This document shows, piece after piece, positions 6,356 through 13,656 of a stretch of 15,652 nucleotides of DNA. The notes below the pieces were generated by a model. It searched no databases. It saw only the letters and a program-made list of their open reading frames with translations, and was not told the origin of the DNA. This DNA comes from Pseudomonadota bacterium (GTDB lineage Bacteria; Myxococcota_A; Polyangia; Polyangiales; Polyangiaceae), in assembly GCA_023418705.1 (NCBI GenBank), contig JAEZYZ010000158.1, forward strand, positions 1-15,652. Direction: 5' to 3'. The translations under genes were made by a program, and so were the position numbers. The first letter of the stretch is position 1; each line of letters starts with the position of its first letter.

Positions 6356-7789
6356 TCACCCCGGCGGCGTGAGCCGTTTGGTGTGCGTGAACAGGCCGTC
6401 AGGATCGTACTTCTGCTTGAGCTCGGCCAGCCGGCGCAGGGTGTCGCTGCCGTAGGCGGCGACGACGCGATCGTGGCCCTCGTCCTCGGTCTGAAAATTG
6501 ATGTAGGCGCCGCCGGTGGAGAACGGCCGAAGCGACGACCAGCACTCGCGCACCCAGGCGATGTTCCGGTCGTCGTGTTCGGATTGCTCCCAGGAACCGG
6601 CGACGTTCGCCACGAACGCCGCGTCGCGGTTGCCTGCCGGCGAGTGGTCGGCGGCCAGCTCGTTGAGCGCCCCCTGCAGGTGGAACAAGAGGATGGCCGA
6701 GTGGGGGGAGGGCATGCTGCCAGCGCGCGCCGCCAGGACCTCCAGAGCGCCCGGAGTGAGGCCGGGCAAGTAGTCCGACTTCCAGTAGTAGCGCCGCCCC
6801 TTCGGTTGCGTCGCATCGAGCAGCTTCTGCATCTGGGGGTACGGACGTCGGCTCAAGATGTCGGCGATCGGCTTGCCGTGCGCGCGCAGCGGCTTGACCA
6901 GCGCTTCCCCATCGGCCGGGTCGCCGGTGTGGCAGACGAAGATCAGCGCGACCGGTTTGCCGTGGTGATCCTTCGGCAGCCACGGCGCGGGCGGTGCGAT
7001 GCGCAGCCCGAGCACCGCCGTGAGCTCGCGTGGCGCCTCCGCCGTGAAGTGGCGGTAGAGCTCCAGCACGCTCGGCGCGTCGTCGCCCTGCCAGGCGATC
7101 GCGCCGGCGAACACTTCGGGGCCGACCGGGTGCAGGCGGTACTCGAACGACGTGGCGACGCCGAAGTTGCCGCCGCCCCCGCGCAAGCACCAAAATAGCT
7201 CGGCGTTTTCATCCTGGCTGGCGCGCACGAGCCGACCCTCGGCGGTGACGACCTCGACGGACACCAGGTTGTCGCAGGTCCAGCCGCAGCGCCGGGTGAG
7301 GTAGCCGAAGCCGCCGCCCAAGGTCAGCCCGGCGATGCCGGTCTCCGAGACGAAGCCCAGCACCGCCGCCAGGCCATGGAGCTGCGTTTCGCGATCGAGG
7401 TCGCCCAACGTGCAGCCCGCCTGGGCCCGGGCGGTGCGTCCCTTCGGATCCACCCAGACGCCCTTCATCAGAGACAGGTCGATCATCAAGCCGCCGTCGC
7501 AGACCGCCAGGCCGGCGATGTTGTGCCCGCCCCCTCGGACGGAGATCGAGAGCCCGTGCTCTCGGGCGAAGCGCACGGCGTGCACGACGTCGGCCGTCCC
7601 CTGGCAGCGCGCGATCAACGCGGGCCGCCGAGCGATCATGCCGTTCCAGATTTTGCGCACGGCCTCGAACTCCGGCGCGTCGGATCGGAGCAACGGCCCC
7701 GAAAGACCGGCTGCAAACGCCTCCAGGACGGCGCCGGAGAGCCGCGTCGTCGCCCCCTCACGAGTGGTCACATCGACATCATTGAACAT
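6356..7789 (-). CDS. FAD-binding oxidoreductase, BBE/PCMH type
   Basis: A flavin oxidase/dehydrogenase of 477 aa, a normal length for the family. The N-terminal FAD-binding (PCMH/VAO-type) domain is at about residues 55-235. It includes RGGGHNIAG, where His89 is the expected covalent FAD attachment site, and the GLTLGGGFGYL loop. The C-terminal BBE segment ends with YINF, then a RLAELKQKYDPDGLF motif. The second attachment Cys of bicovalent members is not seen: the equivalent stretch reads VSETGIAGLTLGGG, so FAD is probably held through His only. Substrates in this family range from sugars to alkaloids and cannot be told here. The ATG has AGGGGTG upstream on the minus strand. There is no signal peptide, so it is probably cytoplasmic. 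Confidence 0.93.
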   Translation of the reverse strand: MFNDVDVTTREGATTRLSGAVLEAFAAGLSGPLLRSDAPEFEAVRKIWNGMIARRPALIARCQGTADVVHAVRFAREHGLSISVRGGGHNIAGLAVCDGGLMIDLSLMKGVWVDPKGRTARAQAGCTLGDLDRETQLHGLAAVLGFVSETGIAGLTLGGGFGYLTRRCGWTCDNLVSVEVVTAEGRLVRASQDENAELFWCLRGGGGNFGVATSFEYRLHPVGPEVFAGAIAWQGDDAPSVLELYRHFTAEAPRELTAVLGLRIAPPAPWLPKDHHGKPVALIFVCHTGDPADGEALVKPLRAHGKPIADILSRRPYPQMQKLLDATQPKGRRYYWKSDYLPGLTPGALEVLAARAGSMPSPHSAILLFHLQGALNELAADHSPAGNRDAAFVANVAGSWEQSEHDDRNIAWVRECWSSLRPFSTGGAYINFQTEDEGHDRVVAAYGSDTLRRLAELKQKYDPDGLFTHTKRLTPPG

Positions 7790-7821
7790 AGTGTCACCCC
7801 TGGCCGCCGGCGAGACGGTCG

Positions 7822-7854
7822 CCGCGCCGCCTGGACTTGTAAGACGCGGCGCGG
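7822..7854 (-). terminator. GC-rich hairpin between the Cys-rich lipoprotein and the oxidase
   Basis: CCGCGCCGC (7822-7830) and GCGGCGCGG (7846-7854) form a perfect 9-base stem with a 15-base loop. It lies 32 bases after the upstream lipoprotein stop on the minus strand and 32 bases before the oxidase start. No T-run follows, so termination is possible but unproven. Confidence 0.4.
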
Positions 7855-7886
7855 GCTTGCGATAGCCTGGTCAGGGGCAGATCGAC

Positions 7887-8606
7887 TCAGCGGAAGCGGG
7901 CGCAGGTCGGTTCGGCCGGCGACAGAATGATCTCCCCGGCGCAAATCCCCTGCGTTTCCCCCGCCGGGACGGTGCAGATCCCGCTGACGCAATCGGTCTC
8001 GTCGGCGCAGGCTTCCCCTTGGCCCGCCTTGGCTTCGCAGACCTGCGCCCCGGCGTCGCCGACGCATTTGAGCCCGCTCGCGCAGGGCACGCTCTCGCTG
8101 CAGGAAGCGTCCTCGCGGCGGTTGGCCAGGCAGTTGGTGCCGTCGCAGTAGAAGCCCTCGGCGCATACCGTGGCGGGATCGGCGCACTCCTCGCCGCCGC
8201 CGGCGACCGTCGGGACCACGCACTCGTCGGCTCCGATCATCACGCACTCGAAGCTGCAGGCTCCGCCGCCCCGCAGCATGGTGTCGACCTCGCTCGGGCT
8301 CAACCGCGCGTCGCTCACGGCCGCTCGGACGGCGTCGAGGCAGGCTTCGCCGAGCGAAGGCGTGTAGGCGGCCGCCGGGACCCGATCGATGCAAAACTGG
8401 TTTTGCTCCTCCTGGCACGCCTCGACGCTCGTGGCGGCGCAGGCTTGCACGACCTCCGGGTTGCAGGCGTGGTGGGCCCAGGCCTCACAGAAGCCGGCCC
8501 GCGTGGCCAGCGGATCGGGCGGCGACTCGTCCTCGCCCGAGCAGGCCACGAAAGCTGCCAACTTCACCAGGCAAAACACGCCCAAAACGGCACGTCGGTG
8601 GTTCAC
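7887..8606 (-). CDS. Cys-rich (Dickkopf-like pattern) lipoprotein
   Basis: A predicted lipoprotein of 239 aa. A GTG start and the hydrophobic stretch after NHRR end at FVAC, giving a lipidated Cys at residue 22. The first half has Cys pairs within helical-looking sequence (CEAWAHHAC, CAATSVEAC). The second half carries repeated short Cys units of the form C-x5-C-x2-G-x-x-C, for example CADPATVCAEGFYC, CSESVPCASGLKC and CADETDCVSGIC. This resembles the Dickkopf-type Cys-rich lipoproteins that are common and multicopy in myxobacteria. Function is unknown, probably at the envelope. It lies 97 bases upstream of the oxidase gene on the same strand; a GC hairpin between them makes a shared transcript uncertain. 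Confidence 0.88.
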   Translation of the reverse strand: MNHRRAVLGVFCLVKLAAFVACSGEDESPPDPLATRAGFCEAWAHHACNPEVVQACAATSVEACQEEQNQFCIDRVPAAAYTPSLGEACLDAVRAAVSDARLSPSEVDTMLRGGGACSFECVMIGADECVVPTVAGGGEECADPATVCAEGFYCDGTNCLANRREDASCSESVPCASGLKCVGDAGAQVCEAKAGQGEACADETDCVSGICTVPAGETQGICAGEIILSPAEPTCARFR

Positions 8607-8686
8607 CTCGCCAGGTTAACGCGGCCGCCAAAAAAGGACACATTGCTGACATATATAGGTGCCCGTCTGGCGGCGCCGCGCCGGTC

Positions 8687-9550
8687 TCAATCGCGGGCCG
8701 ACCCCACCAGTCGCTCGGGTGCGCTGTAGACGCAGGCGCGCCGTCCCCGCAAGAAGCCGACCAGGGTCAGGTTCGCCTCGCGGGCCAGGTCGACCGCCAG
8801 CGAAGACGGCGCCGACACGGCGGCGACGATCGGAATGCGAGCGGCGATCGCCTTTTGCGCCACCTCGAACGACACGCGACCCGACACCAAGAGCGCGCAG
8901 CGGGAGGGCACCACCGCCGCTTGCTCGATCGCCCAGCCGACGACTTTGTCGACGGCGTTGTGGCGACCGATGTCCTCACGCACCACCAACGCTTGCCCTT
9001 GGAGGTCGAACAGACCCGCCGCGTGCAGCCCACCGGTTCGAGCAAACACCTCTTGGGCGCGCAGGAGCCGAGCGGGCAGGCCGTAGAGCACCTCGACGCA
9101 CAGGCGTGTGCTGTCGGCCAGCGGCGCCACCTGACCGAGCACGGCCTCGATGCTGGCCTTGCCGCAGAGGCCGCAGCTGGAGCTCGACAAGAAGCGCCGC
9201 TGCAGCCGCCGCAGGTCCACCTCCACCTCGGGCGCGAGGCGCACCTGAATCACGTTTCGCTCCGCTTCGAGCCGCTCGACGGCTGGACAATAGCGGACCA
9301 TTGCCACCTGGGAAGCGACCGTGATGATCCCTTCGGCGAGCAGCCAACCCAGGACGAGCTCCCGGTCGTGACCCGGCGTCCGCATCACGACGCCGAGCGG
9401 TACGGTCCCGAGCTGGATTTCGAGCGGCTCCTCCCGCGCCACCGGATCCAGGCCGGCGTCGGCGGCGCTGGAGGTGAGCACCACCCGCTCCTTTTCGACG
9501 AAGGTGTCGTCCGGTGCGAGCGCGAACGGATCGATGGTGCGGGCGTTCAT
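8687..9550 (-). CDS. fdhD: FdhD, sulfur carrier for formate dehydrogenase activation
   Basis: FdhD passes sulfur from a cysteine desulfurase (IscS in E. coli) to the bis-MGD molybdenum cofactor, which formate dehydrogenases need for activity. The protein has 287 aa, the usual length. The active Cys pair is Cys126/Cys129 in SSSSCGLCGKAS. Other family signatures are REEPLEIQLG near the start, TGGLHAAGLF, VREDIGRHNAVDK and LVSGRVSFE. ATG at 9550 is chosen over an in-frame start at 9646, because the extra stretch would overlap the DUF1641 gene and the core begins right after 9550. It is the third gene of the formate dehydrogenase operon, 13 bases after DUF1641. The cofactor-sulfuration role fits the gene two places upstream. 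Confidence 0.96.
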   Translation of the reverse strand: MNARTIDPFALAPDDTFVEKERVVLTSSAADAGLDPVAREEPLEIQLGTVPLGVVMRTPGHDRELVLGWLLAEGIITVASQVAMVRYCPAVERLEAERNVIQVRLAPEVEVDLRRLQRRFLSSSSCGLCGKASIEAVLGQVAPLADSTRLCVEVLYGLPARLLRAQEVFARTGGLHAAGLFDLQGQALVVREDIGRHNAVDKVVGWAIEQAAVVPSRCALLVSGRVSFEVAQKAIAARIPIVAAVSAPSSLAVDLAREANLTLVGFLRGRRACVYSAPERLVGSARD

Positions 9551-9563
9551 GGTGAAGCGAACC

Positions 9564-10016
9564 TCACGTGGCCGCGGGCGATCTTTTGGAAGCTCCGCGC
9601 CCGTCGAGCTCCCGGCCGAGCGCCTGCAGCAGCACCAACACGGCATGGAGGCCGCGCCGGGTGTCCGGGCTCAGCAGGGTCCAGAGCAAACGAAAGGGAC
9701 CCGGCGCGCGCTTCGACGCGCCGTTGCCCACCGCGTTGATGCCGCGAACCAGGCCGGTCGTCAGCTCGTGGAGCCGCTCGGCGTCGAGCTCGACGAGCGC
9801 CGCCGCCAGCAGCGTTGCGTTGGAGGCCAGGCGACGGCCGCTGGGCCTTTCGAGCGGGTCGAGCGCGGCTTCGGCCAACCGCGGCAGCTGTCCAAACAGG
9901 CCGTCGAGCGCACGCAACGTGCCCGACGTGTGCAGCGTCCGAAGCAGCGCCTCGAGCGCCTCGTGCGCTCCCAGCTCGGTCTGCGCGCGCGGCTGGTAGG
10001 GGAGCGGCTCGGCCAT
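9564..10016 (-). CDS. DUF1641-type protein of the formate dehydrogenase operon
   Basis: A protein of 150 aa starting at the ATG at 10016, which overlaps the formate dehydrogenase stop by one base (TGATG), so translation is probably coupled. An in-frame start at 10076 would extend into the dehydrogenase gene and is less likely. The sequence is helical, without a signal peptide, and ends with SPDTRRGLHAVLVLLQALGREL. That profile resembles DUF1641 proteins, which I recall lying next to FdhA-type formate dehydrogenases in Bacillus and relatives. The biochemical role is unknown; the place between the catalytic subunit and FdhD suggests assembly or an interaction with the enzyme. The family assignment is from memory of the pattern. 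Confidence 0.75.
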   Translation of the reverse strand: MAEPLPYQPRAQTELGAHEALEALLRTLHTSGTLRALDGLFGQLPRLAEAALDPLERPSGRRLASNATLLAAALVELDAERLHELTTGLVRGINAVGNGASKRAPGPFRLLWTLLSPDTRRGLHAVLVLLQALGRELDGRGASKRSPAAT

Positions 10017-12979
10017 CAGACCTTCGCCCCTTGGGGGCGCTCCTGGGGCGGCACGCGGTAGTCGTCCCGCCGCCACTTTTCCTCGACCTGCACGCCGGGC
10101 TGCGGCGTGGGCTCACCGTAGCGTGGGTTGGTGCGGGGGATGGGCGAGGATTTCCGCTCGTGCAATTTTTCGAGCTTCACGGCGATCTCTTTGAACGACG
10201 GCGTGTCGACCACCGGGTCGGCGTCGCTCGACGTGAGCATGTTCACCCGGACGCTGCTCGAGCAGACCGGCATGTACAGCTCGCCGTCGCGGAGCTGCTC
10301 GCTCACGACCACTCGCGAGGGCACCTCGCCGCGGCGCGAGATCACGTTGACGAGCTCCCCGTCGACCAGCTCGCGCTCGCGGGCGAGGCCAGGTGGCACC
10401 GCGATGAACGCATCTTCGACCTTCTCGCGCATTCCCGGCACGCGGAAGGTGAGGTTGCCCTCGTGGAAATGCTCGAGCACTCGCCCGTTATTGAGGTGAA
10501 GATCGTACTCGTCGTCGATGCACTCGTGCGGGGGCGTGAACTCGACCGGATAGAAGCGCGCCCGGCCGTCGGGGAAGGGGAAGCGCTCGGTGTACAGCAG
10601 CGGGCTGTCCGTGCCGTCCGCGGCGACCGGCCAGCAGAGGGAGGCATAGCCTTCGAGCCGCTCGTAGCTGACGCCGGCGAACATGGGGGTGCAGCGCGCC
10701 ACCTCGTCCATGATCTCGCTCGGGTGCTGGTAGCCCCAGTCGTGCCCGAGCTTGCGGGCGAGATCGGTCAAGATGCGCCAGTCGGGCCGCGCCTCACCCA
10801 AGGGCTCGAGCACCTGGTAGAGACGTTGGATGCGGCGCTCGGTGTTCACGAACGTGCCCTCCTTTTCGAGCGAGGGCGTCCCCGCCAGGACCACGTCGGC
10901 GAACCGGGCGGTGTTGCTGAAGAAGATGTCCACGACCGCGAAGAACTGAAGTTTGCTCAGCGCCTCCTGCACGTGCTTCAAGTTCGAATCGACCAGCGCG
11001 AGCTCCTCGCCCACGACCAACAGCGCCTTGACCTTCCCTTCGTGGATCGCCTCGACCACCGTCCGGTTGTTGACGCCAGGCTCGGCCGGAAGGCGCACGC
11101 CCCACGCTTTCTCGAAGCGGGCCCGCGCCGCGTCGTCGCCGACGTCGTCGTAGCCGGGCAGCTTGTTGTACAGCGCCCCGAAGTCGCACGACCCTTGGAC
11201 GTTGTTGTGACCGCGCAGCGGGTAGCCGCCGGTGCCAGGCCGCCCGTAGTTGCCGGTGAGCAAGAGCAGGTTGCTCAGCGCGGTGCAGGTGTCGGTGCCG
11301 TTGTGGTGCTGCGTCAAGCCCATCGCCCAGAGGATGCACACGCGCTCCTCGTGCGCGATCCAGGCCGCGACCTTGCGCAAGGTATCGGCCGCGATCCCGG
11401 TCTCGCGCTCCGCAAACTCCAGGGTGAACGGCTCGAGGCTCTGGCGGTAGGCGTCGAAGTCGTTCACCCGAGCTTCGATGAAGCCTCGGTCTTCCCAGCC
11501 GTTGTGGAGGATGTGCCGCGCGACCGCGTTCACCCAGATCAGGTCGGTCCCCGGCTTCGGGCGCAAGAACACGTCGGCGCGCTGGGCCATTTCATGTTCG
11601 AGCAGATCGGCCACCACCAGCTTTTGACCGCGGAGCTTCTTTTGGCGTTTGATGCGTGAGGCCAGCACCGGATGGGAGGTGGCGGTGTGCGACCCGACGA
11701 TCACCACGAGGTCGGCCAGCTCGATGTCGTCCATCGTGCCGGCGTCGCCGCCGAAGCCGACCGTGCGCGACAGCGCCTTGGTGGCCGGGCTCTGGCAGTA
11801 GCGGGCGCAGTTGTCGACGTTGTTCGTGCCGAACACCGCCCGCGCGAGCTTCTGCACCAGATAGCACTCTTCGTTGGTCGTCTTGGAGGAGGAGATGAAC
11901 GCGACGCTGTCCGGTCCGTACTGCGCCCGGATGTCCCACATCCGCCGCGCGACCTCGTCGAGCGCCTCCTCCCAGCTGGCGCGTCGGAACGCACCCTCGC
12001 GGCGCACCAGGGGATGGGTGAGCCGATCTTCGGCGTTGACGAACGCCCAGCCGAACTTGCCCTTGATGCAGGTCGAGATGCCATTCGCCGGGGAGGCGGC
12101 CGTGGGCTCGACCTTCAAGATGTGGCGACCCTTGGTCCAGACGTCGAACGCGCAGCCGACGCCGCAGTACGTGCAGACGGTCTTGGTGCGACGGATGGTC
12201 TGCTCCCGCATCGCTGCCTCGAGGTTGGAGGTCAGAAACAGCGGTTCGAGGCCGGTGTACGTCTCGAGGTGCTTCACCAGATCGATCGAGCCGCGGCGCA
12301 CGGGCTCCGGCATCGAGGTCAGGTGACCCGCCTCGCCGAGCATGCTCTTTTCCATCAACGCGTTGCAGGGGCAGACGGTGACGCAGTGGCCGCAGCTCAC
12401 GCACGAGGACTCGTTGATGTCGCGCCCGCCGTCCCACAGCACCCGCGGGCGCTCCGCCGTCCAGTCGATGCTCAACGTCTCGGTGACCTGCACGTTTTGG
12501 CAGGCCTCCACGCAGCGGCCGCACAAGATGCACTGATCGGGGTCGTAGCGGTAGAACGGGTTGGAGTCGTCGACGCGGTACGGCTTGCGCTCGAACGGGT
12601 ATTTTTGACGACGGATCTGCACCAGCTCCGAGGCGTTGTGGACCTCGCACGATCCATTGTTGAAATCGCAGACGGTGCAATAAAGCTCGTGGTTGCCGAG
12701 GAGGCGTTGGACGGCCTCCTCGCGCGCCCGGACCGCGTCCGCCACGTTCGTGCGCACCCGCATGCCCTGCCGTACGAAGGCGGCGCAGGCACGGCGGAGC
12801 TGTCCGTCCACCTCGACGATGCAGGTGTCACACGTCTCGAGGGCGCCGAGCGACTCGTGGTAGCAGACCTGTGGAATCACGGTCTTGCCGTGATTCAGCA
12901 CGCTGACGAGCCGCTCCCCGTGCAGCGCGCGGCGCGGTTCGCCGTCCACGTCGATCTCGATCGCCTCTGCCTCGGACAT
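10016..12979 (-). CDS. fdhF: Formate dehydrogenase alpha subunit with NuoG-like N-terminus
   Basis: A molybdenum bis-MGD enzyme of 987 aa that oxidises formate to CO2. The N-terminus is NuoG-like. A [2Fe-2S] site has Cys39, 50, 53 and 65. A His-Cys [4Fe-4S] site has His97 and Cys101, 104 and 111. Two [4Fe-4S] ferredoxin motifs follow (Cys150/153/156/160 and Cys193/196/199/203). The catalytic part begins with a [4Fe-4S] motif at Cys269, 272, 276 and 304. The likely Mo ligand is Cys395 in CARYCQSPAT; it is Cys, not selenocysteine, and the next residue is Gln where E. coli FdhF has His. The C-terminal MGD-binding domain has VLEHFHEGNLT. ATG at 12979 is chosen over an in-frame GTG at 13018 because the ferredoxin fold starts directly after it. 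First gene of an operon with DUF1641 and fdhD. No signal peptide, so cytoplasmic. Confidence 0.95.
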   Translation of the reverse strand: MSEAEAIEIDVDGEPRRALHGERLVSVLNHGKTVIPQVCYHESLGALETCDTCIVEVDGQLRRACAAFVRQGMRVRTNVADAVRAREEAVQRLLGNHELYCTVCDFNNGSCEVHNASELVQIRRQKYPFERKPYRVDDSNPFYRYDPDQCILCGRCVEACQNVQVTETLSIDWTAERPRVLWDGGRDINESSCVSCGHCVTVCPCNALMEKSMLGEAGHLTSMPEPVRRGSIDLVKHLETYTGLEPLFLTSNLEAAMREQTIRRTKTVCTYCGVGCAFDVWTKGRHILKVEPTAASPANGISTCIKGKFGWAFVNAEDRLTHPLVRREGAFRRASWEEALDEVARRMWDIRAQYGPDSVAFISSSKTTNEECYLVQKLARAVFGTNNVDNCARYCQSPATKALSRTVGFGGDAGTMDDIELADLVVIVGSHTATSHPVLASRIKRQKKLRGQKLVVADLLEHEMAQRADVFLRPKPGTDLIWVNAVARHILHNGWEDRGFIEARVNDFDAYRQSLEPFTLEFAERETGIAADTLRKVAAWIAHEERVCILWAMGLTQHHNGTDTCTALSNLLLLTGNYGRPGTGGYPLRGHNNVQGSCDFGALYNKLPGYDDVGDDAARARFEKAWGVRLPAEPGVNNRTVVEAIHEGKVKALLVVGEELALVDSNLKHVQEALSKLQFFAVVDIFFSNTARFADVVLAGTPSLEKEGTFVNTERRIQRLYQVLEPLGEARPDWRILTDLARKLGHDWGYQHPSEIMDEVARCTPMFAGVSYERLEGYASLCWPVAADGTDSPLLYTERFPFPDGRARFYPVEFTPPHECIDDEYDLHLNNGRVLEHFHEGNLTFRVPGMREKVEDAFIAVPPGLARERELVDGELVNVISRRGEVPSRVVVSEQLRDGELYMPVCSSSVRVNMLTSSDADPVVDTPSFKEIAVKLEKLHERKSSPIPRTNPRYGEPTPQPGVQVEEKWRRDDYRVPPQERPQGAKV

Positions 12980-13086
12980 CCGAGCATGGGTAAGGACGCC
13001 GATCGCTCCGTCAAGCACCGACGTGGAGCCGCTCCCGTGGGGGTGACCGACGGGACGGCGGCGTCCGCCTCGGCCGAATCCCTAGA

Positions 13087-13121
13087 GCGACAAACGGTCT
13101 GCGGAGCAGGCCGTTTGTCGC
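13087..13121. repeat. Long inverted repeat upstream of the formate dehydrogenase operon
   Basis: GCGACAAACGG (13087-13097) and CCGTTTGTCGC (13111-13121) are perfect 11-base arms. The loop pairs further: CTGC (13099-13102) with GCAG (13106-13109) around a GGA loop, after a T-G wobble. The result is a stem of about 16 pairs. It lies 108 bases upstream of the dehydrogenase ATG, so it could sit in the leader RNA or bind a regulator. Confidence 0.75.
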
Positions 13122-13131
13122 GGAAAATGAG

Positions 13132-13169
13132 ACCCTCTAGAGCACCGAGCTGTGAGCAGACGAGAGGGT
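13132..13169. repeat. Inverted repeat ACCCTCT/AGAGGGT
   Basis: ACCCTCT (13132-13138) and AGAGGGT (13163-13169) form a perfect 7-base stem. After a 5-base bulge, GGAA (13122-13125) can also pair with TTCC (13170-13173). The loop is 24 bases, so this is weaker than its neighbours. Confidence 0.5.
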
Positions 13170-13170
13170 T

Positions 13171-13219
13171 TCCCGAAGCATCGGGGCCGTCACCCGGATG
13201 GGGGCCCCGATTTTCGGGA
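13171..13219. repeat. 49-base near-perfect hairpin
   Basis: Inner arms ATCGGGGCC (13180-13188) and GGCCCCGAT (13203-13211) are perfect. Outer arms TCCCGAA (13171-13177) and TTCGGGA (13213-13219) are also perfect, with a 2-base mismatch (GC against TT) between the two sets. On the + strand the inner stem is followed by TTTT, as in an intrinsic terminator, but no + strand gene lies upstream that it would end. Confidence 0.7.
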
Positions 13220-13233
13220 TCTCCGCGCTGGCA

Positions 13234-13265
13234 AACGGATCGGCGCTCTAGAGCAACGGATCGGC
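13234..13265. promoter_or_regulatory. Palindrome flanked by direct repeats, possible operator
   Basis: AACGGATCGGC occurs at 13234-13244 and 13255-13265. The 10-base palindrome GCTCTAGAGC (13245-13254) exactly fills the space between them. The element ends 19 bases before the ATG at 13285 and lies in the divergent region shared with the formate dehydrogenase operon. The geometry suggests a protein-binding site; no regulator is named by the sequence. Confidence 0.4.
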
Positions 13266-13284
13266 CGTGGTAGATCCCGCCGAG

Positions 13285-13617
13285 ATGCGCTTTTTGGAGG
13301 TATCGTTCTTGAGCGGATCGCTGGTGGTCGCCTGCGGCTCTCCGGACATCTACCGTCCGCCCCAAGCCGTCCCGCTCCAGAGCGACGAACGCCCCAGCTA
13401 CCGCGTGACCTGCACCGAAGAACACGAATGCGAATCAGAAGCCGCGCGGGTCTGCGGCACGGGGTACCACGTGGTGAACACGTCGAAAACAGCAACGGCC
13501 GGCGGTTTTCCGGCGCCCATGACCGATACCCCCGCGCCCCCTCCGCCCGAGCGACCCCAGCCGCCGGTGAGAAATCCAGTGCCGCGGATCGAGCTCGTGG
13601 TCGAGTGTCACCGCTGA
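13285..13617 (+). CDS. Small lipoprotein with paired Cys
   Basis: A predicted lipoprotein of 110 aa from ATG 13285; an in-frame GTG at 13267 would add six residues and falls just after the repeat element. The short signal peptide ends in LVVAC, giving Cys17 as the lipidated residue. The mature part has a compact region, CTEEHECESEAARVCGTGYH, then a Pro-rich stretch and a final VVECHR. This C-x5-C-x6-C plus GYxVV pattern recalls small hypothetical lipoproteins of proteobacteria whose C-terminus ends in a similar V-x-C strand, with no known function. The gene is divergent from the formate dehydrogenase operon and is followed by a hairpin, so it is probably monocistronic. Confidence 0.75.
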   Translation: MRFLEVSFLSGSLVVACGSPDIYRPPQAVPLQSDERPSYRVTCTEEHECESEAARVCGTGYHVVNTSKTATAGGFPAPMTDTPAPPPPERPQPPVRNPVPRIELVVECHR

Positions 13618-13633
13618 GCCGAGCTCGGTGAAC

Positions 13634-13656
13634 ATCGGCGAGCTTGCCTCGCCGAT
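13634..13656 (+). terminator. Perfect hairpin after the small lipoprotein gene
   Basis: ATCGGCGAG (13634-13642) and CTCGCCGAT (13648-13656) form a 9-base stem with a CTTGC loop, 16 bases after the stop. There is no T-run, so this is a terminator-like hairpin or an RNA 3'-end protector. The rest of 13657-13850 holds no gene that can be supported. Confidence 0.5.

Larger units (their letters stand above)
13081..13254. repeat. Three spaced copies of a TAGAGC motif
   Basis: CCTAGAGC at 13081-13088 and TCTAGAGC at 13136-13143 and 13247-13254 share the core TAGAGC. The last two extend to CTCTAGAGC (13135-13143 and 13246-13254). They border the hairpins of the formate dehydrogenase upstream region. 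Confidence 0.65.

Noticed and set aside
6316..6359. GTGAGC / GCTCAC inverted repeat between the convergent module B and oxidase genes
   Set aside because: The stem is only 6 bases with a 32-base loop, and the arms contain the two stop codons; not a credible terminator.
9815..11659. 614-aa open frame on the + strand, antisense to the formate dehydrogenase gene
   Set aside because: It is a mirror of a well-conserved gene in high-GC DNA; the translation shows no recognisable domain.
13008..13013. TTGACG on the minus strand, a possible -35 box for the formate dehydrogenase operon
   Set aside because: At suitable spacing the -10 candidate (TACCCA) is poor and would put the transcript start almost at the ATG.
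11672..13273. 533-aa open frame on the + strand, antisense to the formate dehydrogenase N-terminus
   Set aside because: Antisense shadow: the minus strand carries the full set of Fe-S motifs, and this frame has none.
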